Origin: Lyophyllum atratum
Lineage: Eukaryota > Basidiomycota > Agaricomycetes > Agaricales > Lyophyllaceae
Direction of reading: 5' to 3'
DNA length: 64,000 nt
Assembly: GCA_014905825.1 (NCBI GenBank)
Contig: JACGCN010000004.1
Span: 434,001 to 498,000 of the forward strand
Shown here: piece by piece, positions 1 to 8,750 of the stretch
Layout of the letters: the number at the start of each line of letters is the position of its first letter
How positions within the stretch are numbered: position 1 is the first letter of the stretch
Made by a program: the position numbers and the translations under genes
Notes under the pieces: model-generated
The model's database searches: none
What the model was told of the DNA's origin: nothing
The model's input: only the letters and a program-made list of their open reading frames with translations

Positions 1-1622
1 TAATACTCGCTTGGTGTTTCGCGAGAGTTTCCTGCTTCTCGGTAACTTGCGCGTATCGCTCGGGCCTTCTGTTTGTCTAGCCATTTTCTGTTCATAAAGT
101 ATGAAGAGATGCACATACGGAGCGTATCCCAGTTACGTTCCACTTCCTCGCGGTAGTTTCCCGGTAGAGACCAGTACCATGTTTCCGCACTACCTTCGAA
201 CCTTCGAGGAACCACGGTGCCTAGCTGAGTGAAAACCGTACCTGACATTCGGGCAAGGTTATTAACCTTCGAAAGCCATCTTACGATGGTGTCTGTATTC
301 CCGTCCCATTTAGGTACGTTTTCGAACTTCAGCTTGAAGTCGAAATGTGGTTCAGGCTGAGGCCGTTGCGCGAGTGGACGGTCTGCTCTAGGTGGTCCAT
401 TTCTTCTGTTACCTCCGCCGTTCTGATCGTCGTCGCTGGGATCATCGTCCGGAGGACCTCCGCCATTGCGTTGAGCGTTAGGATCGGGCCGAGAGTTACC
501 TTGCGGGAATCGATGATTAGGCCGCCTTCCTCCATTACTACCAAAGTCGCCTTGATCATCCTCATCGTCGCTGGGATCGTCGTCGGGTGGTCCGGGACGG
601 TGTCGAGCGCGCGATGCGGAAGAGATTGGGGTGCTTCTAGTAGGATTGATCTGGGGATCGAAAGTCTCTCCAATGTTGTCGAGAACTTCGCGCATCCTAG
701 ACGTGGGTGGCCGAGCGGTAAGCCGTTGATTTCTCCGATTCTGTAACGTTCTGGCCGTCTGATCACCTTGATTATAGATGTTCGAGGTTCTTCGTGTTCG
801 TGGCCCGCCGGTCTCTAACCTTGAATGAAGAATTCGTCTTTCATCAACCGGTAATGCCTGAGGGCGATTAAGATGTGGAGGAGGGTCACGAATAACTCGA
901 GGGATCTCTTGTGATGGAGTTGTTGCGACCGAGCGCGCGACTAAATCCGAGTTACGAGGAACATCAGTTTGAAAGTTATAATATTCGTCAAAAATATGTA
1001 GAAATCTTTCTACCTCCGTCCTAAAACAGATGGCTAGGATCTCGAAATCGTTGGCGTAATAGAACTCACTAACGTTTCCACTAGCTCCCCATGAGGGTAA
1101 CAACGGAATAGGTATTCCATTTGCTAGCAGGATGTCCCCGAACTTTGTCTTGATCTTAAGTAAAAGACCGAGAAGCGTCGTGTAGGTTTCACGCTTGATA
1201 GCATAGGCGTGGCCGTCGTCCTCGGTCGTGACAGTCAAAACCTTGGAGAAGATTTCATCCAATAGTATGGATTCCTGATCGAAAACGTCCCGAAGCTGCC
1301 TGCGAGAGAACGCGCGCGTAGTATTGCGCAGATAAAGCTTATTGAAAGCCTCGGATCCGAGCCGAAGAGCGGTGGTACGCCGATCTACAAGAGATTGATT
1401 CGTTCGATAGGTTTGGAATGCTTTAAGCGATGGAAGGTCCAACCTGACGGGCATAGGTACGGAAGTGATCTCATCCGGCCCGACACTTTCCTGAAAAGCG
1501 ATAAGGGAAGGAGGTTCGAATTCCGTGTTGCTCGTGCTATGGTCGGAATCAGGGAGTGGTGTCAGGGCTGACAACGAGCTTTCCGAAAGTCCAGTGCCGG
1601 TCGTGACGATGGTATCTGTCAT
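1..1622 (-). CDS. gag: Gag-like protein of LTR retrotransposon (partial, 3' end outside window)
   Basis: I read an uninterrupted minus-strand frame of about 540 codons from an ATG at 1620-1622 to the window edge. The protein begins MTDTIVTTGTGLSESS, has an acidic/Ser-rich N-terminus, and has a disordered Asp/Gly/Pro/Arg-rich middle with two copies of a GPPDDDPSDD-like segment (about 400-600). The C-terminal part is a typical retrotransposon Gag core with WDGNTDTIVRWLSKV, then FEGSAETWYWSL, then YFMNRKWLDKQKARAIR (about 60-330). This order and the W...W...F-M-N-x-x-W spacing are common in Gag proteins of basidiomycete LTR elements. The role is assembly of the virus-like particle. Any zinc knuckle and the pol frame would lie beyond position 1. 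No stop or frameshift was seen, so the element may be young. Confidence 0.85.
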   Translation of the reverse strand, partial: MTDTIVTTGTGLSESSLSALTPLPDSDHSTSNTEFEPPSLIAFQESVGPDEITSVPMPVRLDLPSLKAFQTYRTNQSLVDRRTTALRLGSEAFNKLYLRNTTRAFSRRQLRDVFDQESILLDEIFSKVLTVTTEDDGHAYAIKRETYTTLLGLLLKIKTKFGDILLANGIPIPLLPSWGASGNVSEFYYANDFEILAICFRTEVERFLHIFDEYYNFQTDVPRNSDLVARSVATTPSQEIPRVIRDPPPHLNRPQALPVDERRILHSRLETGGPRTRRTSNIYNQGDQTARTLQNRRNQRLTARPPTSRMREVLDNIGETFDPQINPTRSTPISSASRARHRPGPPDDDPSDDEDDQGDFGSNGGRRPNHRFPQGNSRPDPNAQRNGGGPPDDDPSDDDQNGGGNRRNGPPRADRPLAQRPQPEPHFDFKLKFENVPKWDGNTDTIVRWLSKVNNLARMSGTVFTQLGTVVPRRFEGSAETWYWSLPGNYREEVERNWDTLRMCISSYFMNRKWLDKQKARAIRASYREAGNSRETPSEY

Positions 1623-1828
1623 GATATAGTTCACAAATAGATAGTTAGCTGTTTAATTGAGATTGAGGGAATAGCTACCAAAACTAGTTAAACCGGATCT
1701 GAATCTTGAAGGGTTGTTCGAAATAGTAGCCGGGTGTTGAGAGATTAGCGAATATGTATACAAGAGTATGAGAGATTCGATAGCGTTAGGGGCTTAGAAA
1801 CTGAATTACTGACAAGTTTTTCAGGTTC

Positions 1829-1844
1829 CGGGTGTGTCCACCAA
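1829..1844 (-). other. Putative primer-binding site
   Basis: Immediately inside the LTR end (one base after the terminal CA on the minus strand) the element reads TGGTGGACACACC. This starts with TGG, as expected for a sequence complementary to a tRNA 3' CCA end. The position next to the LTR is the main support; I could not assign the tRNA species. Confidence 0.6.
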
Positions 1845-2451
1845 TGTTGAGGACCGGAGTAATCGGTAGATTAGATCAGATCTCAACGATACGATTCAAT
1901 AACTGACGAGTCAATAACCCAAGTTGATTCTAATGATCTAACGAGTAAGTATTATCCCAAACCACCGTTCTGGTGTTGACGGAGTAACAGATAACCTGTT
2001 AGTCACTAAGATAATCGTTTACGAGTTAGAGATCTTGCGCACTGCAAGGTTAACTTAGAAGGAAGTTGGTTTGATTGGCAAAATCTGTAATATTGAGTAA
2101 GGTAAAGAATACAAGTATGCTACGAGTCGTTCCTTATATACTAGCCAACTGAGTCAATGAGTCATACCTTTGTCGAAGGCGCGCGCAAGTGTTCGAAGGT
2201 GCGCGCGAGTTCTTTAGGATTCTTGAATGATCCGGTGAACTCGTGCGCGGCTCGGCAAGTTCCCGGAAAGCCTTTGCCAAACAGTCAAACATTGACGTCA
2301 GGATGCCGAACCGCCGGTTACGGTAATCTCCTTCGGTTCGGCAATGTCCGATGATCGCGTCGCGTCGACTTCTGCTCGTCGCGTTTATCTCTTATTCTAT
2401 TCATCGAGACTATCTGTAACTTAGGGTAGCTATGCTATAGTATCCATAACA
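1845..2451 (-). repeat. 5' long terminal repeat
   Basis: The 607-bp sequence is bounded by TGTTGAGG and CCATAACA on the plus strand, giving TGTT/AACA inverted ends. A TATATAAGG box lies at 2132-2140 on the minus strand, fitting a U3/R promoter. A 20-bp unit rich in GCGCGC occurs twice in direct tandem at 2173-2192 and 2193-2212, inside what would be U3. The matching 3' LTR is not in the window. Reading out of the LTR into the host gene supplies the host gene's new stop codon. Confidence 0.8.
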
Positions 2452-4084
2452 GTACTATTGAATACGTTGTTTCCAAAGGATTGGTCGGCACTGTGACTGA
2501 AGGATCCATGCCCATTGGATCTGCTAAGGTTGTCCGACATGGCTCCTTTCCGAAGGGCAATGCGATTGTTGAAGGTGACAAGAAGCGTGTTTGAGTACCT
2601 AAATCAACATAAGGGTCTGGATCATGTTGGACGGAACGAGGGGCTCACAGTTTCCCCATTATAAAGGTTCTTCGCATCCAAATGAGTACCAGGGTTGATG
2701 TGACGAACACTGGATCTATACTTACGTGCAGGTAAAGAAATCTTGTCCCTAACAAGAAGTAAGCGGCTCCGGATGTGCATATCAGAATCAAATGGACGCT
2801 CACAGGAAACCCTGCATACAAGATGAAAGATAGCAAGGCCATGCTGGCTGGTAAAAGTTTAATGCTGATCCATGAGGTCTGATAATCCATCCAGTCGGAG
2901 TATTCACCTGTCAGCGTGTTTGTCTCAACGATTAAAAAAACCAGTTTCGCGAGGATAGCATTCCCATGCTGATGTTTGTGTTCCTGGGATTCGTGAAACT
3001 GAAAAATTGTCGGTTAATTCAGAGCATCTCAAAGGTTTGAGTATGGATCCTCACGATCCAAAGCATAGAGCCTGCGATCAAGATATCGGACACGGTATCG
3101 CCAAGAAGCCAGACCTGGTATGGCATTGCCACAGGATCAGATTCTATAAAAGACTTTGGCGACGAACGCACATGAAATGACGCGGGAAATATCACATTCT
3201 CGTGAAAACGGGCAAACTGTCCAAGCGCATGGGCCTAGGTGCATCACCATTATAAATCAAAATACCCTAACGGCGGAAGCTGAAGGTGACCAACTCGAAA
3301 GGCAGTTCCAAAAGCCCCGGCGGTCTGAACTAGAGAGGTCTAGATCAAAAGTAATGTTAGCTAAGGCATGAAAACAGCGGAGCCCTTCGTACTGCAATGA
3401 TTCCAACGCAGATCCACTTGTATGATCGCCGTAGTGTCCAAATACGATACGCGAAAAAACACTGCACGACAGCAGCTATGATCCCGCAAAGAAATGGGGT
3501 GTCTAGAGGTGAAACATAGACACTACCCAGACGAATCATATTCCCATATCCACTTGCGAACCTGCACGACCATTAATGGGAGAAGTAGAGAATAGTGAGA
3601 GAGAGGAAGTACTACCAGTAATACGCATCAGCAGCTGTAAGACATGTCTGCGCTACTTCGAAAATGTACGTTCCGTAGACTGAAAACGAGGGCAATTCGA
3701 GGATTAGATCAATGCAAGTAATATGATAGAAATATGGAACCCCCACCGAGACATTTAATGGATAGCTTATCGTCGGGAAAGTTGAGGTAATAAATGTCTG
3801 TTTGGATCTGGTAAATCTGCATACTTGGAGTATCGAGGCATATGGATGTGTGACGTACAAACTTGGACGGATAATACACCATATAGAGCCCAATTGAATA
3901 ACGTGCCGAGTACCTGAGAAGATTCGTCAAGCAGCGTCAAAATGTGTATGCGCACGCCGACTCCGACAGCAACTCACCTGAGGCGCAGTGCTACGGGTTG
4001 GTGAGAAACAGATGGCGAGCTATGGAGGGAGCGCACTCACATGGTTTCGATGTTATCGGGGATGGGCGGAAGTACCGAAGCCAT
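2430..4084 (-). CDS. DUF6534-type seven-helix membrane protein, copy A, 3' end replaced by LTR
   Basis: This multi-exon gene encodes a basidiomycete membrane protein of unknown function. The start MASVLPPIPDNIET is at 4084. Later exons give LGTLFNWALYGVLSVQ, YYLNFPDDKLSIKCL, YGTYIFEVAQTCLTAADAYYW, then SPLDTPFLCGIIAAVVQCFF, AYRIWTLRRSYKWI, ASMALLSFILYAGFPVS and SNTLLVTFNNRIALRKG. This is the order of the DUF6534 family: an N-terminal NW-x(2)-GVL helix, a YRI helix and a C-terminal SN-x-LL-x(3)-N motif. About eight introns of usual length fit. Compared with its tandem copy, the reading frame enters the retrotransposon LTR at 2451 and stops at 2430-2432 after six LTR-encoded residues (VMDTIA), losing about 50 residues of the cytoplasmic tail. 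The transmembrane part is intact, so it may still be functional. Exact splice sites are my reading. Confidence 0.75.
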
Positions 4085-4275
4085 GCTGTTGAGCCGACTC
4101 AAAATAAGGCAGCGGGTAAGATCGAGTGAAAAACTTGGATTCCAGGTACACAGGTCCTTCGTTGGCATTGGGAGAGCACATTATGGTTGTGTCTTTATGG
4201 GATATGCAATTTTGATCGTGAACCTCGATGGAAATACACCATAAGAAGACACAACCATCATGAGACCGTGCTTTA
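2452..4275. repeat. Tandem-duplicated gene block, unit 1 (unit 2 at about 5406-7190)
   Basis: The two units carry the two DUF6534 genes in the same orientation. Similarity covers exons, introns and roughly 190 bp upstream of the start codons, for example the shared upstream string ctcgatggaaat near 4223 and 7140. Coding parts are clearly more similar than introns, so the duplication is not very recent. On the left, unit 1 is cut at 2452 by the LTR while unit 2 continues. Confidence 0.75.
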
Positions 4276-5248
4276 CGTTGGGCTTTGAATTGCCCTGAAG
4301 TCCTGTCATAAGGCTGTCTTCTGCTGTCTCCTAGATGATTCGCATCTTTGATGATTTCAAGGTGCGTCCACTTGGCGTTCACATCTGTACTAGCTATAAT
4401 AGGTCACAGGTGGCTCGGTCAGTCACAATCTGTCAGATCATGTTTGTTTTCAATGGCGCACCTCTCGTTGCAGAGTAAGTCAAAATCACCAACTTCAAAC
4501 AAGGGAACCTACAACACGCCGCTCTTTACGGTACAGATCTGCCAATCATGATATCACCATCCTTTGCTCTTCCCCTGTACTTACCATGGTCCGCACTCTG
4601 ATAGTGTCTTGATTTTTGTTAAAGGTTGGTTGCGGCTGTTGGATTATCAGATCCCGATTGCGTTCAGTCACGACCCCGAGGTCAAGGTACTCATGCTTGA
4701 AGTTGAAGGTAGTGGAGAGGCCTTGGTAAGCGAGTGGAAGGCGCACTGCTTTCGGTTCCGGGTTTCCGCCCATTTCACTGCAGCGCCGACATATTAGCGC
4801 ATACGGGCTAGTCGGAGCAGTTTAGGGAGCAGATATCGATTGGCACTTGCCCAATCAGCCCCTCGAGTATACCCACCACCACATAGCGGCAGTTGGAGCT
4901 CTCGTTTTGCTTGACGCTGAACTTGTCCTCGCGATATAGAGCCTCGACTAGTCGTACATTTAACGGGACCCAGGTCTAGACCAGGAAATACAAGCGTACA
5001 TCCTCGGAACTCGGTTATACATTTCTCTTGATGGGACCTTCGAGGGAGTGTAGCATGAAGGGATAGAGCAGATGTTCACGCAGGCGGCGCCTCTCGATCC
5101 CATACCTGTAAAAGACATAGAGTAACAAGGACATTCACTCGAACATGTCTGTCATATGCAGCCAACACAAGCGTGTTATGATCACGTCTGAGTGCTCGGG
5201 AGCCTGCTCCCAAGATAATCAATGATGTACTCGGATCTCCTTCATCAC
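4276..5248. other. Intergenic region between the two DUF6534 copies
   Basis: Several short frames exist here, but none shows family motifs, splice-consistent extension or repetition elsewhere in the window. I see no supportable gene, RNA gene or repeat. Confidence 0.5.
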
Positions 5249-7008
5249 CTACGTGAATTGATAGGATAAGTCCAAGACATCAGCCTTTAGCTTCCGCTTT
5301 CCGGCGAGCGAAGCAGGACTCACCTCAATTTCTATGCTTTCCATATCTCGAGGTCTCCCTCTACGGTCGAACCGCTCTTCTCCCCTACGGTAAGTGTTAA
5401 CCAACGTACTGATGAACATGTTGTTTCCGAGGGATTGATTGGCATTATGACTGAAGGATCCGTGCCCTTGCGTGGCTCCTTTCCGAAGAGCAATTCGATT
5501 GTTGAATGTCACAAGGAGCGTGTTTGAGTACCTCAATTGATAGGTAAGGGACCCGATTAGGCTGGAGAGAACGAGAAGCTCACAGTTTCCCCATTATAAA
5601 AGTCCTTCGTATCCAGATGAGTTCTCTGGGATCGACATGGAGAATAAGAGATCGGGACGTACGTGCAGATAAACAAATCTTGTCCCTGATACCAAGTAAG
5701 CGGCTCCGGAAACGTACATCAGAATCGAAGGGATGCTCACGGGAAATCCGGCATATAAGATGAAAGAGAGTAAGGCCATACTAGCTGGCGAATATCGAAC
5801 ATTAATCCAAAGATCTGATAATACAGCAAGTTGGAATATCCACCTGTCAGTGTGTTTGTCTCAACGATCAAGAAAACTAGTCTAGCGAGGACTGTGTTCC
5901 CATGCTGATGTTTGTGTTCCTGGGATTTATAGAACTATAAATATTTCAATCAGTTCAGCGCGCCTTAGAGGTCTGAACATGAGCCCTCACGATCCAAAGC
6001 ATAGAGCCTGCGATCAAGATATCGGACACGGTATCGCCAAGAAGCCAAACCTAGTGAAATGGCCCTAGAATCAGACTCGGTAAAGAACTCGTAATGAACG
6101 CACATGAAACGAAGCAGGAAACATGACATTTTCGTGAAAACGGACAAACTGCCCCAGCTTATGGGCCTGGTTGTGGATTATCATAAATCAAAGTGACATA
6201 TGGACGGGAGATGAGGGCAACTAACTCGAACGGCTGTTCCGAAAGCTCCTGCAGTCTGTACCAGAGAGGTCTAGATCAAAACCAATGTTAGTTAAGGCGT
6301 GGAAACAGCGGGCCCTTCGTACTGCAAGTATTCCAACGCAGATCCATCGATATGATCGCTGCAGCGTCCAGATGCGATACGCGAAAAAACATTGCACGAC
6401 AGCAGCTATAATCCCGCAAAGAAACGGGGTGTCTAGAGGCGAAATGTAGACATTCCCCAGATGGATCATATTCCCGTATCCACTCGCAAACCTGCGTCGC
6501 CGTCAACGGGACAAGTGGAGAGCAGTTAAAGAGGAAGTACCAGTAAAATACATCAGCACCTGTAAGACATGTCTGTGCTACTTCGAAAAGATATGTCCCA
6601 TACACTGAAAAGGAGAGAGATCGTGAGTAAACGGATTTTTGCAAAGGACACAACCAGACCAGGAGCCTCACCGAGACATTTGGTGGATAGCTTATCATCG
6701 GGAAAGTTCAGGTAATAAATGTCTGTTTGAATTCAGTAAGCCTGCACGCTTGAGTTATTGGGCCACGTAGCCATGCGACGTACAAACTTGAACAGATAAT
6801 ACGCCATATAGGGCCCAATTGAATAATGTGCCGAGTATCTGAGAAATTCGTCAAGCGTCCTCAAAATCGTGACTGCGTACGCCAACTACGACAATAATTC
6901 ACCTGAGGTGCGGTGCTGCGTGCTGATGAGAAACAATTACGGGCTAAAGAGGGAGCGCACTTACGTTGTCGTGACGTTATCGGGAATGGGAGGAAGCTGC
7001 CCGGCCAT
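5249..7008 (-). CDS. DUF6534-type seven-helix membrane protein, copy B (intact)
   Basis: This is the paralogue of copy A with the same exon order and direction. The start MAGQLPPIPDNVTT is at 7008. Exons follow with LGTLFNWALYGVLSVQ, YYLNFPDDKLSTKCL, YGTYLFEVAQTCLTGADVFYW, then SPLDTPFLCGIIAAVVQCFF, AYRIWTLQRSYRWI, ASMALLSFILYAGFPVS and SNTLLVTFNNRIALRKG. The C-terminal tail, lost in copy A, is basic and hydrophilic (RRGEERFDRRGRPRD...), ending in LSYQFT before the stop at 5249-5251. Predicted location is a membrane, with multiple helices and a cytoplasmic tail. Function is unknown for the family. A TATA-like box lies about 100 bp upstream. Exon boundaries are inferred by comparing the two copies: most differences fall in introns, which supports the model. 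Confidence 0.8.
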
Positions 7009-7108
7009 GTTGTTGACTCGAGGAAGGAGCGTGCAGAGTTGAGTGTAACCTTGATGTCTAGGTTCACAGCTCCCTCGTTGGCATCGGGAGGATGGATTAT
7101 AGTTGGGT

Positions 7109-7116
7109 CTTTATAG
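7109..7116 (-). promoter_or_regulatory. TATA-like box upstream of DUF6534 copy B
   Basis: The minus strand reads CTATAAAG about 100 bp before the ATG at 7008. At the homologous place upstream of copy A (4193-4200) the sequence is CCATAAAG, so the T-to-C change weakens the box there. Confidence 0.4.
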
Positions 7117-7189
7117 AATCGCCGACTTCGATGGTGACGCTCGATGGAAATCCACCATGGGAAGATATAGCCGTGATGAGAGGGTGTGG

Positions 7190-8750
7190 GTGTTCCGAAC
7201 GCAAGAGAAGCACATGTGCATTGCCCTATGAGAAATATTGAGCTCCACTTGAAGCGCTGTTAATCGCTGACTCACTATCAATGCGACGGGTCGGTTGCAA
7301 CCAAGTCCAAACTCCTTGCCAGAAAAAACGCTGGGTTGACCTTGGGCGCCTTGGGCCTTTGATCTTGTACACGGCGTTCCTATGTCAAGCTGATAGCAAG
7401 ATGAGCACGAAGGATTATGAAGATTTCTAGAGAGGAATGACTTCTGTATAGTTCCCAAGCGAAAGAATGAAGAATGATACCAGTTGAAGCAATATCGATG
7501 AAGCAAGTAGTGACGCGGGGTGTGAAGGACTCATTCCGTTTTTAGATAGAGCCACAGAGCCACGTGGGTTTTGATCCCACTTAGCCTCCCACCGTCACAG
7601 TCAATGTCATCGCCGATTATAACGAGAGGTCACGGCGGCCAAAAGTAAACTCGACCTGGCAGATTCTGACTGACTGACGCAAGTTGCGACAATATAAGAG
7701 CTATAGATGCGAACTCGCCTCGATTAGAATCATCAAGTGGTATCCTCTTAGGTCAACGAGTCCCCCAATCCAATCGCCCGAGGCTAATAGCATCCGAGTC
7801 TTTTCCCATGGACTTGGCCACAAGTGCCTCCTCGACTGGCCAGGTGTAATCAGGATGGACCCCTGGAAATGTCGGCGGCGCTGTTAATCACCTCTTGGTC
7901 AAAGGTCCTCTGTCTCTTCTGAATGTTCGTGATCATGTAATACCTGGGCTCATTGCGTCTTCACACCGTCTTGCTTCTATCCCTGCGCTCCGAGGCTATG
8001 AAGAGAAGCTCTGTTAAATGTTTTGCCGGTAGTTATGTTCAACTCGCTTCTCTCACTCAAGACATCGTCGAAGAGGAGGACCTCTATCAAGAGCTGGACC
8101 TCGGTATTCAGAAATTGACTTTCAGAGGTTCCAGGAGCGCAGTGATGTGCAGTTGACTTCCTTTCATGGATTATTCAAGGTATCAAAACGTTCATCGCAC
8201 GTTCGTTGACACGGTGAAGGCGTCCATCGATTTCCAGGCGCGATTTGGATGATTGCTTGCCGTCAGCTACCGTGTCCATGACCGACGCAGTCTCGAAATG
8301 AGAAAGAGCAAGAGCAACTTTCAAATCGCTTGCTCTCGTGTGTAGAGGGCCTCTGGGTTGCTCTTCACCATGGCATTGTGAGCAATACATTCATGCTTTG
8401 TAAATCTGTCTCTCGCCCTTCAACGATTTTGCGAATATAATGATCTTAGCTAGTCTTAGCCCCAAGACACAGCTCTTCCGAATCTCAGCGCTCAGCGCCC
8501 GATCGTTGACTTGAGGCCTACGCGTCTTGAAACGTTAAGTCAGAGGGTGGTGAGAGAGAAGTTTGAGGGTAGAGAGGGCCAGACTTTCAGTGGTAATAAC
8601 GTAGTCGCGCTAGTGATTCTTATCGCATGAGTGCGCCGGGGTGGCGCTCAGGTCGCACTCCTTGGAAGAAAGCATTTGCTCCGACTCCCGAGTCGGGAGG
8701 ACGTTGACATCAATTATTCAAAATTGATTAATTGATTGCTCAATGTGACA
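7190..8750. other. Intergenic region with one possible decayed gene
   Basis: Apart from the coding-like stretch at 7808-8156, no gene could be supported. The sequence from about 8160 to 8750 contains only short overlapping frames and forms the upstream region of the cohesin loader gene. Confidence 0.45.
7808..8156 (+). pseudogene. Possible decayed gene of unknown family
   Basis: From an ATG at 7808 a frame reads MDLATSASSTGQV, meets a TAA at 7847-7849, and continues without further stops to 8015 with protein-like sequence (SGWTPGNVGGAVNHLL, then HRLASIPALRGYEEKLC). A plausible 50-bp intron (GTTAAATG...CTCAAG, about 8013-8061) would join it to IVEEEDLYQELDLGIQKL, ending at 8154-8156. Composition is more coding-like than the surroundings, but there is one in-frame stop and I recognise no family. 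It could be a broken gene, a gene with an unseen small intron around 7845, or chance. Confidence 0.25.

Larger units (their letters stand above)
1..2451 (-). mobile_element. LTR retrotransposon, 5' part (probably Ty3/gypsy type), running off the left edge
   Basis: Reading the minus strand, the order is a 607-bp LTR (2451 to 1845), a primer-binding-site-like sequence directly after it, a leader of about 220 bp, and a gag frame that is open to the window edge. The LTR ends are TGTT...AACA. Insertion is into the last exon of a DUF6534-type gene; the intact tandem paralogue of that gene shows the uninterrupted sequence, which fixes the boundary at 2451/2452. The five bases just outside the LTR (2452-2456) are gtact, the expected position of a target-site duplication, but the other flank lies outside the window. 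Assignment to Ty3/gypsy is inferred from the Gag type; protease, RT and integrase are not in the window. Confidence 0.85.

Noticed and set aside
4053..4797. Several frames between the two DUF6534 copies
   Set aside because: Overlapping frames on both strands, no motifs, partly antisense to the first exon and promoter of copy A.
7560..7578. tRNA T-arm-like stem (GTGGG...CCCAC)
   Set aside because: The loop does not match TTCRANY and no acceptor, D or anticodon arms could be found around it.
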